Shown here: one piece after another, positions 25,002-35,510 of the stretch
How positions within the stretch are numbered: the first letter of the stretch is position 1
Layout: each line of letters begins with the position of its first letter
DNA from: Uliginosibacterium aquaticum
Lineage (GTDB): Bacteria > Pseudomonadota > Gammaproteobacteria > Burkholderiales > Rhodocyclaceae
NCBI RefSeq assembly: GCF_012972705.2
Contig: NZ_JABCSC020000001.1
Location: 1,240,001 to 1,304,000 of the forward strand
Reading direction: 5' to 3'
DNA length: 64,000 nucleotides
Translations under genes and position numbers: made by a program
The notes under the pieces: model-generated
What the model was told of the DNA's origin: nothing
The model's database searches: none
Seen by the model: only the letters and a program-made list of their open reading frames with translations

Positions 25002-27239
25002 ATGTCCAAGCTGCTCGAAAACCTCAACGCCGAACAATTCGCTGCCGTCACCCTGCCGCCGCAGGCCGCCCTGATTCTGGCCGGCGCCGGCTCAGGCAAG
25101 ACGCGCGTGCTCACCACCCGCATCGCCTGGCTGCTGCAGACCGGCCAGGCCAACCCGGCGAGCATTCTCGGGGTAACCTTCACCAACAAGGCCGCCAAGG
25201 AAATGCTCACGCGCCTCGGGGCCATGCTGCCGATCAACACGCGCGGCATGTGGATCGGCACCTTCCACGGCCTGTGCAACCGCATGCTGCGCGCCCACTA
25301 CCGCGAAGCGGCGCTGCCACAGACCTTCCAGATTCTCGACACCGCCGACCAGCTCGCCGCCATCAAGCGTCTGTTGAAAACTCTCAACGTGGATGACGAG
25401 AAATTCCCGCCGCGGGAACTCCAGCACTTCATCAACGGCAACAAGGAGGCCGGCCACCGCGCCGCCCAGGTCGAGGCCTGGGACGACTACACGCGTCAGC
25501 GCGTGGGCCTTTACAAGGAATACGAAGACCAGTGCCAGAAGGAGGGCGTGGTCGATTTCGCCGAGCTGCTCCTGCGTTCCTACGAACTGCTCAGCCGCCA
25601 CGAGCCGATCCGCCGCCACTACCAGCTGCGCTTCCGCCACATCCTGGTCGACGAGTTTCAGGACACCAACCGCCTGCAGTACCTGTGGCTCAAACTGCTT
25701 GCCGCACACGGTGCCGAGACGCCGGCCGCCGTCTTCGCCGTGGGCGATGATGACCAGAGCATCTACGGCTTCCGTGGGGCGGAAGTGGGCAACATGCGCG
25801 ACTTCGAGCGCGAGTTCGGCGTCGCCAACGTGATCCGTCTGGAGCAGAACTACCGCTCGCACGGCAACATCCTCGATGCGGCCAACGCGATCATCGCCAA
25901 CAACTCCAAGCGTCTGGGCAAGAACCTGTGGACCGATCAGGGCAGCGGCGAGCCGATCCGCGTGTACGAAGCGCCGGGCGACATGGACGAGGCGCGCTGG
26001 ATCGTTGAAGAGATCCAGCAACTGATCCGCGACGGTGCTTCGCGTTCCGATGTGGCCTTGCTCTATCGCAGTAACGCGCAGTCGCGCGTGCTGGAGCACC
26101 AGCTCTTCTCCAGCGGCGTGGCCTACAAGGTGTATGGCGGCTTGCGCTTCTTCGAGCGCCAGGAAATCAAGCACGCGCTGGCCTATCTGCGTCTGCTGGC
26201 GAATCCGGATGACGACACCGCCTTCCTGCGCGTGGTGAACTTCCCCACGCGGGGCATCGGCGCCCGCTCGCTCGAACAGTTGCAGGACGCCGCGCGCAGC
26301 TTCAACACCAGCCTCTACGCCACCGTGCCGCATCTGGCCGGCAAGCCCGGCGTGGCCATTGGCGGCTTCCTGCGCCTGATCGAAGAGATGCGCCGCGCCA
26401 CCGATGGTCTGCCGCTCTACGAAGTGGTCGATCACATCCTCGACGCTTCCGGCCTGCGTGCCCACTACCGCGCCGAGCGGGAAGGGCAGGAGCGGCTGGA
26501 AAACCTCGATGAACTCGTGAGCGCTGCGCGCTACTTCATGAACGAAGCCGAGCAGCCCCCCGCCGAGGGCGAGGAAGCGCTGCCGGGGGACCCGCTGTCG
26601 CGCTTTCTGGCCCATGCCTCACTGGAGGCGGGAGACCATCAGGCCGAGGCCGGGCAGGACGCGGTGCAGCTGATGACAGTACATGCGGCCAAGGGCCTGG
26701 AGTTCGATGCCGTATTCATCACCGGCGTGGAGGATGGCCTCTTCCCGCACGAGCAGAGCATGAACGACCTCGCCAGCCTTGAAGAGGAACGACGCCTGAT
26801 GTATGTGGCGGTGACGCGGGCGAGAAAGCGCCTCTACCTCACGCTGGCTCAGAGTCGCATGCTGCACGGCCAGACGCGTTACGCGATGAAGAGCCGTTTC
26901 TTCGACGAGATTCCGGAAGGCCTGCTTAAGTGGCTCACGCCGCGCGTGCAGGCCGGTTTCGGCGCAGGGGCTTATCACACCCCTTCGCGCAATGCCGCCT
27001 GGAACAGCCAGCACAGTAGCCCGGATGCAGCGAAGCGGAATCCGGGAGCCGGCGCCGTGCAGAAAAGCCGCGATCTCGCAGGCCTGCGCATCGGCCAGCT
27101 GGTGCGCCATGCCAAGTTCGGCGACGGCGTGATCATCGCCGCCGAGGGTAGCGGGCAGGATGCCAAGCTGCAGATCAACTTCGGCTCGGCCGGCGTGAAG
27201 TGGCTGCTGCTGAGCCTCGCCAAGCTCGAAGCGGTATGA
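25002..27239 (+). CDS. uvrD: DNA helicase II (UvrD)
   Basis: UvrD is a 3'-5' superfamily 1 helicase used in nucleotide excision repair and mismatch repair. The product is 745 residues, the normal size. Motifs in order: Q motif LNAEQFAAV, Walker A GAGSGKT at 28-34, TFTNKAAKEM, VDEFQDTN, VGDDDQSIYGFRGA, LEQNYRS, LMTVHAAKGLEFDAVF, and VAVTRARKRLYL. The C-terminal tail (GQLVRHAKFGDGVI to GSAGVKWLLLSLAKLE) is the Tudor-like domain found in UvrD and PcrA but not Rep. ATG 25002 fits the family start. It is a single gene. Confidence 0.96.
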   Translation: MSKLLENLNAEQFAAVTLPPQAALILAGAGSGKTRVLTTRIAWLLQTGQANPASILGVTFTNKAAKEMLTRLGAMLPINTRGMWIGTFHGLCNRMLRAHYREAALPQTFQILDTADQLAAIKRLLKTLNVDDEKFPPRELQHFINGNKEAGHRAAQVEAWDDYTRQRVGLYKEYEDQCQKEGVVDFAELLLRSYELLSRHEPIRRHYQLRFRHILVDEFQDTNRLQYLWLKLLAAHGAETPAAVFAVGDDDQSIYGFRGAEVGNMRDFEREFGVANVIRLEQNYRSHGNILDAANAIIANNSKRLGKNLWTDQGSGEPIRVYEAPGDMDEARWIVEEIQQLIRDGASRSDVALLYRSNAQSRVLEHQLFSSGVAYKVYGGLRFFERQEIKHALAYLRLLANPDDDTAFLRVVNFPTRGIGARSLEQLQDAARSFNTSLYATVPHLAGKPGVAIGGFLRLIEEMRRATDGLPLYEVVDHILDASGLRAHYRAEREGQERLENLDELVSAARYFMNEAEQPPAEGEEALPGDPLSRFLAHASLEAGDHQAEAGQDAVQLMTVHAAKGLEFDAVFITGVEDGLFPHEQSMNDLASLEEERRLMYVAVTRARKRLYLTLAQSRMLHGQTRYAMKSRFFDEIPEGLLKWLTPRVQAGFGAGAYHTPSRNAAWNSQHSSPDAAKRNPGAGAVQKSRDLAGLRIGQLVRHAKFGDGVIIAAEGSGQDAKLQINFGSAGVKWLLLSLAKLEAV

Positions 27240-27274
27240 CAGGTTTGAATATGACCACTATTGTTGTGTGGCTA

Positions 27275-27301
27275 TAAAGTCAGGCGGCATCGGGCCGTTA
27301 G
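27275..27301 (+). promoter_or_regulatory. Sigma-28 (FliA) type promoter of the Aer-like gene
   Basis: TAAA at 27275-27278, 15 nt, then GCCGTTAG at 27294-27301, compared with consensus TAAA-N15-GCCGATAA (6 of 8 in the second box). It lies 52 nt upstream of a chemotaxis receptor, the class usually driven by FliA. The motif match and the gene's function support each other. An inverted repeat GGCATCGGG/CCCGATGCC (27286-27294, 27341-27349) also spans the leader. Confidence 0.7.
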
Positions 27302-27352
27302 GGTTGAAGGCGGGCGGATCAGACCCGTCATCGCAGCCAACCCGATGCCACC

Positions 27353-28960
27353 ATGAACAAGAATCAGCCTGTCACTCGTCACGAAGTCAAACTTCCCGCC
27401 AACGCCTATCTCGTTTCACAGACCGACCTTCACGGCAAGATCACGGATGCCAACGAAGCCTTCGTGGCCATCAGTGGTTACGCCCGTGATGAGCTGATCG
27501 GTAGTCAGCACAACATCGTGCGCCACCCCGACATGCCGCGCGCCGCCTTTGCCGCCATGTGGGCCGATCTGAAGGCCGGTATGCCTTGGCGAGGCACGGT
27601 CAAGAATCGTTGCAAGAATGGCGATCATTACTGGGTGGATGCGCTGATCGTGCCGATCACGCGCAATCGCAGCACCGTCGGTTACATGTCGGTGCGCCGC
27701 CGTCCGACGCAGCAGCAGATCAGCGCCGCCGAGGCTGCCTATGCCGGCATGGATGCTGCGGCCCGCGGGGCCGCGAGGTCTTCGTCGCCGCTGAGCTTGG
27801 CCGCGCAGTGCTATGCCCTGTTTGCCCTTATCGCCCTTCCCCTTTTGCTGAGTCTTCTCGTGGGCGCATTGGCCTGGCCGGCCTGGACGGGCCGCGCAGC
27901 GACGCTGCTCGCCTTGCTGCTTCTGCCGGTCGGTGCGCTGCTGATGCGCCAGCGTCTGTTTAGCCCCTTGCAGCGGCTGAATGAAGCCATCGTGCCGATG
28001 AGTGAGGGCGATCTCTCGCATCGCTTCGATATCGCCCGAGCGGACGAAATCGGCCGCTTGAGCAATGCACTCTCGGTGATGCAGACACGCTGGCTGGTCA
28101 GCATCGATCATATCCGCGAAGCCATGCGCACCAGCCTGCACAACACTGGCATGGCCAATGCGCATGCCGATGCGATCAGCCAGCGTATCGACGAGCAGTA
28201 CGATCGCATCTCGGCGGTGGCCGCGGCGACCGAGGAGTTCTGCCAGTCAGTGGTGGAGGTGGCTGGTAGTTCAGGTGAGGCGGCGCAGGCGGCAGGAGAG
28301 TCTCGTGAGCAAGTGGCGAGCGGACGCGAAATCGTGGCCAAGGGCATGTCCAACTCCGAGGCTGCGATGGCTGCAGTACATAGCGCACGCGCCGAGATTG
28401 GCGAGCTGAACGGGGCGGTGGCCGAAATCGGCAGCATCACTCACACCATCAAGGAGATTGCCGATCAGACCAATCTTCTCGCGCTCAATGCAGCCATCGA
28501 GGCGGCGCGGGCCGGTGAAGCCGGGCGCGGCTTTGCAGTGGTGGCCGATGAGGTGCGCAAGCTGGCCGAGCGCACCACGCGCAGCACCGCTGAGATCAAC
28601 ACCATGGTTGAGGACATTCAGCGCCTGACCGCTTCGGTGGATATGGCCATGGATCAGACTTCTCATGTCGCCCGGGCCAGCACTGAAACCATGCGTTCCA
28701 GCGTTGATTGTCTGCTGGCCGTCCAGTCCGCCAGCGATCGCACGCTTGATCTGGCTCGCCATATTGCTGGCGCCTCGGATCAGCAGACGCTGGCCGGGCA
28801 GGAGATTACCGGCAACATGGAGCAGATCTCGAGCCTGGCCCAGGTGAGTCAGGAGGGCTTGCGCGAACTCTGGCAATCGATGGAGACGATGACCCGCTCA
28901 TCGCGCAAGGTTGATGATTCCCTGAAGGTTTTCCGGCTCTTTGGCGAGAGCACGGTCTGA
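27353..28960 (+). CDS. aer: Aer-like PAS-domain methyl-accepting chemotaxis protein
   Basis: The product is 535 residues. Residues about 15-125 are a PAS domain of the Aer type ([61 protein letters not shown]), which in E. coli binds FAD and senses redox or oxygen. Two close membrane helices lie near 147-200 with no periplasmic domain. A HAMP region follows ([24 protein letters not shown]). The signalling tip is [19 protein letters not shown], in the highly conserved MCP hairpin. ATG 27353 is close behind a sigma-28 type promoter. It probably mediates energy taxis. FAD binding is inferred. Confidence 0.88.
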   Translation: MNKNQPVTRHEVKLPANAYLVSQTDLHGKITDANEAFVAISGYARDELIGSQHNIVRHPDMPRAAFAAMWADLKAGMPWRGTVKNRCKNGDHYWVDALIVPITRNRSTVGYMSVRRRPTQQQISAAEAAYAGMDAAARGAARSSSPLSLAAQCYALFALIALPLLLSLLVGALAWPAWTGRAATLLALLLLPVGALLMRQRLFSPLQRLNEAIVPMSEGDLSHRFDIARADEIGRLSNALSVMQTRWLVSIDHIREAMRTSLHNTGMANAHADAISQRIDEQYDRISAVAAATEEFCQSVVEVAGSSGEAAQAAGESREQVASGREIVAKGMSNSEAAMAAVHSARAEIGELNGAVAEIGSITHTIKEIADQTNLLALNAAIEAARAGEAGRGFAVVADEVRKLAERTTRSTAEINTMVEDIQRLTASVDMAMDQTSHVARASTETMRSSVDCLLAVQSASDRTLDLARHIAGASDQQTLAGQEITGNMEQISSLAQVSQEGLRELWQSMETMTRSSRKVDDSLKVFRLFGESTV

Positions 28961-29023
28961 GCCGCGCTGCATGTGTTGTTGGCCGCAAGACTGAGCCCGC
29001 GACACGGCAGAGCTTAGGCAGGC

Positions 29024-31267
29024 TTAGTGGCGTGATTCGTCCGGCGCGATGGTGTCGCCGCCGAGTTCGTCCAGATTGATGTGCAGGGTCTTGCTCAGAT
29101 CGGTCATGTCCAGCTCGAAGTCGAGCTGCCCAAGGCTGTTGCTCGAGGAGAAAGGCAGTGCTTCGGGTTTGGCTAGCACCGCTGCGGGGGCCGGCTTGGG
29201 CTCTGGCTCACGTGGGGCAGGGCGGGTGGCCAGCTCTTCAGGCACGATTGACGGTACCGCCAGTGGGGCGGTCGGTGCAGTAAAGCTGGCGCTGCGCGAC
29301 AGGGTGGCGATTGGCGTAAGGGTCGGGTCCCCCGGCTCTGGCCGGTAGGGGCCGATCTGGGTCTCAAGAATGCCCAGCAGGAGCAGGATCTCGTCGATGA
29401 TGACAAGCGGGAAGCCTTGGCGAGTGCCCTGACGGTTGTCGCGCAGCAGTTCGTGGAGCAGAGCCTGGCATTCACGGCGGCCCCAGGTGTCATGCAGGCG
29501 CGCCAGAATGTGCGGCATGTGTTCCAGCGATTCCGGTGCCTGGCGGGCAATCTCGAATTCGTCCCAGGCCACTGTGCGTACGTTGAAGGTCTTGTTCAGC
29601 TGGCTGGTAAGCGCATCGAATTCGCTGCGCATGTCGGCCGCGCGATAGACCTCCAGCAACTTGATCCAGGGCTTCACGGCCTGCTTTGGATTGGCTCGGA
29701 TGAAGTCCGCCAGAGTTTGCGCCGCACCCTGAACACGTCCAAAGGACATCATGATTTCGGCCAGTTCGACAGCTGAGTCATGCTCTTCGACATCGTCCTC
29801 CACAATCTGCAGCATCGAAGCTGGCCCCAGCCCGGAGACGGATAACTGGCCAAGTGCCCCCTCCATACTGGCAGCCAGGCGCGGATTGGTCCGCGGTGCA
29901 CGGCCTTCTTCGTCCGGCCAGATGTCGGCTTCGGACAGCGGTTCGATCAGGTGCCCGGTCAGCCCAGCCTCGTTGCCGGCGGGTAGCGGCAGCGTTTCAC
30001 CTTCAAGTGGACTGTGCCGGCGGCGAAGCCAGGCCCAGCGGGCGGCTATGAGTATTGCGGCAAGGCCGGCCGCTACGGCCAGCCACAGCAGCGGCTGGAG
30101 ATACCAGGCGCTGTGCGTCCCGGCGGTGGGCGTCACGGCCGGTGTGGGGGCAGGCGGTGCGACGGGCACTGCGAGCGGTGTGCTGGCGGCGACTGGGCCG
30201 GATTGCTGCAGGGCGCGCTGGGCGCGCAATTCACTTTCCAGGCGATCCGCGTCTTCCTTGAGGCGGGCTTGCAAGGCTTCGAGTTGGCGCAGGCGATCAG
30301 CCAGTTCGAGCTGGGTGGCAATCTTTTCATCCAGCGTGGCAATCAGTTGCATCTCGGTACGCAGGCGGCCACGCTGGTCTTCATTGAGTTCGCGACGCTT
30401 GCCGATCGAGGTGGATAGCTGCAGCGCAGCTTCGTCACCCGCAGCACTGACAACCAGACGGTCGTGGCCCTTGCGCGGCGGAGGCTTGGGGGCTCCGGCA
30501 ACTGGTTTGCGTTCTGCCATGGCAGCGCCCGGTGCAGGCGGCGTGCCAGGTTCGCGCGGAGGGGGCGCGGCGAGGCTGGCGGGCAAGGCCGGGATTTCAA
30601 GCGTGAGACCGGCAGGCAGGCGGTCGTAGGTGCCGCTGCGGCCATTCAGGCGACTCGCGTTGTGGGCCAGCAGCGCACGGGCCATGCGGCGCTGGGCAGA
30701 GCTGTCGGCAGGGTATAGGCGGTTGGCAATGCTGCGGGCCGTGTCGCCCTCGAGCGTCGTGAGCGTATTGCCTGTCGGCAGGCGGGGCGTAGCTGAGGCC
30801 TCCACGATGGGGGTCGAGCGCAGGGCTGGCGCCTGGATGTCGGGCTGCAGCTCAGGCGCCGGAGGCAGGATCAGCAGGGTGTAGTCGCGGCGCATCTCCA
30901 TGCCACAGCTCACCTGCACGCCCAGCACCAGCGCCGGGTGGCTGTTGCTCGGTGCGCTGATCACCAGCAGGCGACGGCCATTGCGTTGCTCAATGCTCAG
31001 CGTGGCTTTGCTCAGCCAGGGCAGGTCATCACCGTAGTCCGACGGCCGGGAGGCCAGGCGCAGACAGGAAAGTTCGATGCGCTCGGCGTCATCCGCCTGA
31101 ACCGGGATTTCGATCCGCAAGGGGCCGCCGACCCGGCTGGTGGTACTGGCAGAGCCTAATCCCATGGCCGATACCGGTACGCACATGGTGACCGCGCCCA
31201 GGCTGGCAAGCAGGGCTGGCAGCAGGCGTCGGGCGTGGGGCGTGATGCGGATGTTTTTATCTCTCAT
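29024..31267 (-). CDS. fimV: FimV/HubP-like peptidoglycan-binding inner-membrane protein
   Basis: The product is 747 residues. A signal sequence (about 1-34) precedes the FimV-type N-terminal domain (VGGPLRIEIPVQADDAERIELSC). A LysM-like segment lies around 168-228 (LEGDTARSIANRLYP to LPAGLTLEIP). A coiled coil of EL- and AQR-rich sequence sits near 300-350, one membrane helix near 387-412 (WYLQPLLWLAVAAGLAAILI), then an acidic cytoplasmic part with TPR-like helices. The end carries LGQLDFELDMTDLSKTLHINLDELGGD, close to the FimV C-terminal motif. FimV-type proteins organise cell poles, type IV pilus assembly and type II secretion. It is convergent with aer and divergent from sucC. Confidence 0.85.
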   Translation of the reverse strand: MRDKNIRITPHARRLLPALLASLGAVTMCVPVSAMGLGSASTTSRVGGPLRIEIPVQADDAERIELSCLRLASRPSDYGDDLPWLSKATLSIEQRNGRRLLVISAPSNSHPALVLGVQVSCGMEMRRDYTLLILPPAPELQPDIQAPALRSTPIVEASATPRLPTGNTLTTLEGDTARSIANRLYPADSSAQRRMARALLAHNASRLNGRSGTYDRLPAGLTLEIPALPASLAAPPPREPGTPPAPGAAMAERKPVAGAPKPPPRKGHDRLVVSAAGDEAALQLSTSIGKRRELNEDQRGRLRTEMQLIATLDEKIATQLELADRLRQLEALQARLKEDADRLESELRAQRALQQSGPVAASTPLAVPVAPPAPTPAVTPTAGTHSAWYLQPLLWLAVAAGLAAILIAARWAWLRRRHSPLEGETLPLPAGNEAGLTGHLIEPLSEADIWPDEEGRAPRTNPRLAASMEGALGQLSVSGLGPASMLQIVEDDVEEHDSAVELAEIMMSFGRVQGAAQTLADFIRANPKQAVKPWIKLLEVYRAADMRSEFDALTSQLNKTFNVRTVAWDEFEIARQAPESLEHMPHILARLHDTWGRRECQALLHELLRDNRQGTRQGFPLVIIDEILLLLGILETQIGPYRPEPGDPTLTPIATLSRSASFTAPTAPLAVPSIVPEELATRPAPREPEPKPAPAAVLAKPEALPFSSSNSLGQLDFELDMTDLSKTLHINLDELGGDTIAPDESRH

Positions 31268-31650
31268 CAGTCCCTCATTTTAGGGGCTCAGGCGCCTGTT
31301 TGATACGGGGAAAAGCCCGGAAAAGGTTGCAATGCGTGGCTTATTACGCAGTCCTGCCTGTAAAGGGATTGTCATTGCCGTCAAATCCCGTGAAGACCGT
31401 CCGGAATCTTCCTGTAAGCGCATTCCCGCATTTGCTGCGCCGCGGCGTTTGCGTACTCTTATATAAGATTCGGTATAGAATCCAACTACCCTGCAGAGAT
31501 ACACGTGCCCTGATTTGATGGCCGCAGTCATGCGGACAGACGATGGAGGTCGTGAGCCCGGGGTTCCGTCGTGCGTTTCACTCCATAGACGACTCAAACC
31601 GTACCAGTACCCCGCTTGCAGAGGGTGCGGTGCGACACAAGGGCAAAAAA
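31268..31650 (+). promoter_or_regulatory. 383-nt gap before sucC with candidate promoter at 31449-31479
   Basis: No gene is evident. TTGCGT (31449-31454) and TATAGA (31474-31479) form a weak -35/-10 pair with a long 19-bp spacer in an A/T-rich stretch (CTTATATAAGATTCGGTATAG). This would leave a leader of about 165 nt ahead of sucC. The in-frame extension of sucC into this leader (from 31543) lacks family similarity. Confidence 0.4.
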
Positions 31651-32811
<1,161 letters not shown>

Positions 32812-32833
32812 GCGATCGCGAGGAGTTCAAGAC

Positions 32834-33727
32834 ATGTCCATTTACATCAATAAAGACACCAAGGTCATTACCCAGGGCATCACGGGCAAGACCGGTCAGT
32901 TCCACACCGAAAAGTGCCAGGAATACGCCAACGGCAAGAACTGTTTCGTGGCCGGCGTGAACCCGAAGAAGGCTGGCGAGTCGATCTTCAATATCCCCAT
33001 CTACGGTTCGGTGAAAGAAGCTGCCGCTGAAACCGGCGCCACCGTGTCCGTGATCTATGTGCCGCCGGCCGGCGCTGCGGCTGCCATCTGGGAAGCCGTC
33101 GAAGCTGATCTGGATCTGGCAATCTGCATCACCGAAGGCATTCCGGTCCGCGACATGCTGGAAGTGCGCAACCGCATGAAGGCCAAGGAAGCCGCCGGTG
33201 GCAAGCGCACTCTGCTGCTCGGCCCGAACTGCCCCGGCCTGATCACCCCGGACGAAATCAAGATCGGCATCATGCCGGGCCACATCCACCGCAAGGGCCG
33301 TATCGGCGTGGTGTCGCGCTCTGGCACCCTGACCTACGAAGCCGTGGCACAGCTGACCGAAATCGGTCTGGGCCAGTCTTCAGCCGTTGGTATCGGTGGG
33401 GATCCGATCAATGGTCTGAAGCACATCGACGTGATGAAGGCCTTCAACGATGATCCCGACACTGACGCAGTCATCATGATCGGCGAGATCGGCGGTCCGG
33501 ACGAAGCTGAAGCTGCGCTGTGGTGCAAGGAAAACATGAAGAAGCCGATCGTGGGCTTCATCGCAGGCGTGACGGCTCCGGCTGGCAAGCGCATGGGCCA
33601 CGCGGGCGCGCTGATTTCCGGTGGTGCGGATACCGCAGATGCCAAACTCGCCATCATGGAAGAGTGTGGCTTCAAGGTGACGCGTAATCCATCCGAGATG
33701 GGCAAGCTGCTCAAGGCTATGCTCTGA
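32834..33727 (+). CDS. sucD: Succinyl-CoA synthetase alpha subunit
   Basis: SucD binds CoA and carries the phosphorylated active-site histidine of succinyl-CoA synthetase. The product is 297 residues. It has QGITGKTGQFHTEKC (CoA-binding Rossmann motif), GPNCPGLITP, SRSGTLTYE, and the catalytic GHAGALISGG histidine loop near residue 245. ATG 32834 has a consensus AGGAG 8 nt upstream. A strong terminator lies 17 nt after the stop, so sucCD is a two-gene operon. Confidence 0.97.
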   Translation: MSIYINKDTKVITQGITGKTGQFHTEKCQEYANGKNCFVAGVNPKKAGESIFNIPIYGSVKEAAAETGATVSVIYVPPAGAAAAIWEAVEADLDLAICITEGIPVRDMLEVRNRMKAKEAAGGKRTLLLGPNCPGLITPDEIKIGIMPGHIHRKGRIGVVSRSGTLTYEAVAQLTEIGLGQSSAVGIGGDPINGLKHIDVMKAFNDDPDTDAVIMIGEIGGPDEAEAALWCKENMKKPIVGFIAGVTAPAGKRMGHAGALISGGADTADAKLAIMEECGFKVTRNPSEMGKLLKAML

Positions 33728-33744
33728 TCCTCCCCGGGTGTCAC

Positions 33745-33775
33745 AAAAGGCCGCGCAAGCGGCCTTTTGTTTTTC
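33745..33775 (+). terminator. Rho-independent terminator of sucCD
   Basis: AAAAGGCCGC (33745-33754) and GCGGCCTTTT (33759-33768) pair perfectly around GCAA, then TGTTTTT. Confidence 0.93.
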
Positions 33776-33863
33776 CGGGTGTTTGCCCTGTGTCAGATCA
33801 GCCGTTTGGCGGCAGACTCGGGTAAGCTCCGGCCTTCTTTGTCTTGTTACTCGCTGGAAGAAA

Positions 33864-34589
33864 ATGGAGTTCTTTTTACACGCTGAATTCTGGCTCGCTG
33901 TGGGCCAGATCATCATGATCGACATCCTGCTCGGGGGCGACAATGCGGTGGTGATTGCATTGGCCTGTCGCCAGCTTGCGCCTGCGCAGCGCACCAAGGG
34001 CATCATCTGGGGCACGGTGGGCGCCATCGTATTACGCGTGATCCTGATCTTCTTCGCGCTGACCCTGTTGAAGATTTCCTTCCTGAAACTGATCGGCGCG
34101 GCCTTGCTGATCTGGATCGGCGTCAAGCTTCTGTTACCCGAGGGCGATGACGAGCACAGCAACATCCAGGCGAGTGACAGGCTCTGGTCTGCGGTGAAGA
34201 CTGTGATCGTGGCTGACTTCGTGATGAGTCTGGATAACGTGATCGCAATTGCGGGCGCTGCAGAAGGTGCTGGGGGCGATCACAAGATGCCGCTGGTGAT
34301 TTTCGGTCTGCTGGTGAGCATTCCGATCATCGTGTGGGGCAGCCAGATCGTGATCAAGTTGATGGAACGCTACCCGGTCGTGATCCTGCTGGGGGCCATG
34401 CTGCTGGGCTGGATCGCGGGCCATATGGCGGTGACCGATCCGGTGCTGCAGCCCTGGACAGCGGATGCGACCGGTGAGCCGATCAGTGTCATCAAGTACG
34501 CCGCCAGCGTTGGCGGAGCGCTGCTGGTGTGGGGCTTGGGGAAAATGCTCGGCGCGCGCAAACCCGAGGTCGGCAAGACCGACGTCTGA
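33864..34589 (+). CDS. TerC family integral membrane protein
   Basis: The product is 241 residues with about seven membrane helices. TerC/Alx-family signatures are WLAVGQIIMIDILLGGDNAVVIALA near the N-terminus and VIVADFVMSLDNVIAIAGAA in the second half; the paired acidic GDN and LDN motifs are the proposed metal-binding sites. Characterised relatives export manganese or help metallate secreted enzymes, and some confer tellurite resistance, so substrate cannot be assigned. ATG 33864 fits the family start; the upstream in-frame extension overlaps the sucD terminator and is not coding. It appears monocistronic. Confidence 0.9.
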   Translation: MEFFLHAEFWLAVGQIIMIDILLGGDNAVVIALACRQLAPAQRTKGIIWGTVGAIVLRVILIFFALTLLKISFLKLIGAALLIWIGVKLLLPEGDDEHSNIQASDRLWSAVKTVIVADFVMSLDNVIAIAGAAEGAGGDHKMPLVIFGLLVSIPIIVWGSQIVIKLMERYPVVILLGAMLLGWIAGHMAVTDPVLQPWTADATGEPISVIKYAASVGGALLVWGLGKMLGARKPEVGKTDV

Positions 34590-34751
34590 AGCCTGCTGGC
34601 CGTTTGCTCCCTGCAGACGGCTCGCAAAAGTGTGAAATCTGCCGGATTGCGTGCAGCGATGCCATACTAATGGCTAGGCTCCGCGCAAACTGGAGCGATA
34701 TTCGCCCCGGCTCAAAAAGCCCGGGCGCATACAGGACGCAATGAGGACAAG

Positions 34752-35498
34752 ATGCCGAAGCTGATTCTGAGCATGGACGGTCTGGTACTGAAGGAAATCC
34801 CGCTCACCAAGGAGCGAACCAGCATCGGCCGCAAGCCGCACAATGACATCCAGATTGATAACCTGGCGATCAGTGGCGAGCACGCGGTGATCGTCGCCAT
34901 TCTCAACGATGCGTTTCTGGAAGACCTCAACAGTACCAATGGCACTTATGTGAATGGGCAGTCGGTCAAGAAGCACGTGCTGAAGGACAACGACGTCGTC
35001 GAGCTCGGCAAGTACCGCATCAAGTTCCTCAAGGATGTCGTGGACACCAGCCTTGGCAATTCCTTCGAAAAGGCTTTCATCAATCCCTCCGAAGCCAACA
35101 AGCTGGGTGGCGCGCCGCGTGCCCACACCGAAACCATGGTGGGTTTTGGCGCCGAGGCCTCGATTACCAATGGTGAGGACTGGAGCACCCAGAGCGAGGC
35201 TGCTCCGCTGTCCGGCAACGAGCCGATGGGCGTGGTGCAGATCATCAGCGGTCGCAATGCCGGGCGCGAACTTGAACTCTCCAAATCGCTCACCACACTG
35301 GGCAAGCCGGGCGTGCAGGTAGCCGTGATCACGCGTCGTCCGCATGGCTACTTCATCACCCATGTGGAAGGCGATTCTTTCCCTATCCTCAACGGCAAGC
35401 AACTCGATGCCCAGGCGCATCTGCTCGGCGACCATGACGTGATCGAGATTGCAGGCGTGAAGATGGAGTTCTACCTGCGTGCAAATGGCGCTGCCTGA
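34752..35498 (+). CDS. Tandem FHA-domain protein
   Basis: The product is 248 residues. The N-terminal FHA domain (about 1-95) is well kept: TSIGRKPHNDIQIDNLAISGEHAVI and DLNSTNGTYVNG carry the phosphothreonine-contacting Arg, Ser, His and Asn. A linker of about 50 residues leads to a second, degenerate FHA fold (about 158-247: GVVQIISGRNAGRELELS, TTLGKPGVQVAVITRR) that lacks the SxxH/NG pair. GAGGAC precedes ATG 34752. The next gene starts 13 nt after the stop and the secretion ATPase follows, so it probably acts in phosphorylation-dependent control of that group. No Ser/Thr kinase is in the window. Confidence 0.88.
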   Translation: MPKLILSMDGLVLKEIPLTKERTSIGRKPHNDIQIDNLAISGEHAVIVAILNDAFLEDLNSTNGTYVNGQSVKKHVLKDNDVVELGKYRIKFLKDVVDTSLGNSFEKAFINPSEANKLGGAPRAHTETMVGFGAEASITNGEDWSTQSEAAPLSGNEPMGVVQIISGRNAGRELELSKSLTTLGKPGVQVAVITRRPHGYFITHVEGDSFPILNGKQLDAQAHLLGDHDVIEIAGVKMEFYLRANGAA

Positions 35499-35510
35499 GT
35501 CCTTCCCGGC

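Noticed and set aside
25092-26615. 507-residue minus-strand open frame over uvrD
   Set aside because: Antisense shadow of an obvious helicase gene.
27240-27352. Cyclic-di-GMP riboswitch in the leader of the Aer-like gene
   Set aside because: The inverted repeat is present, but GEMM-type conserved bases are not. A sigma-28 promoter explains the start of the sequence better.
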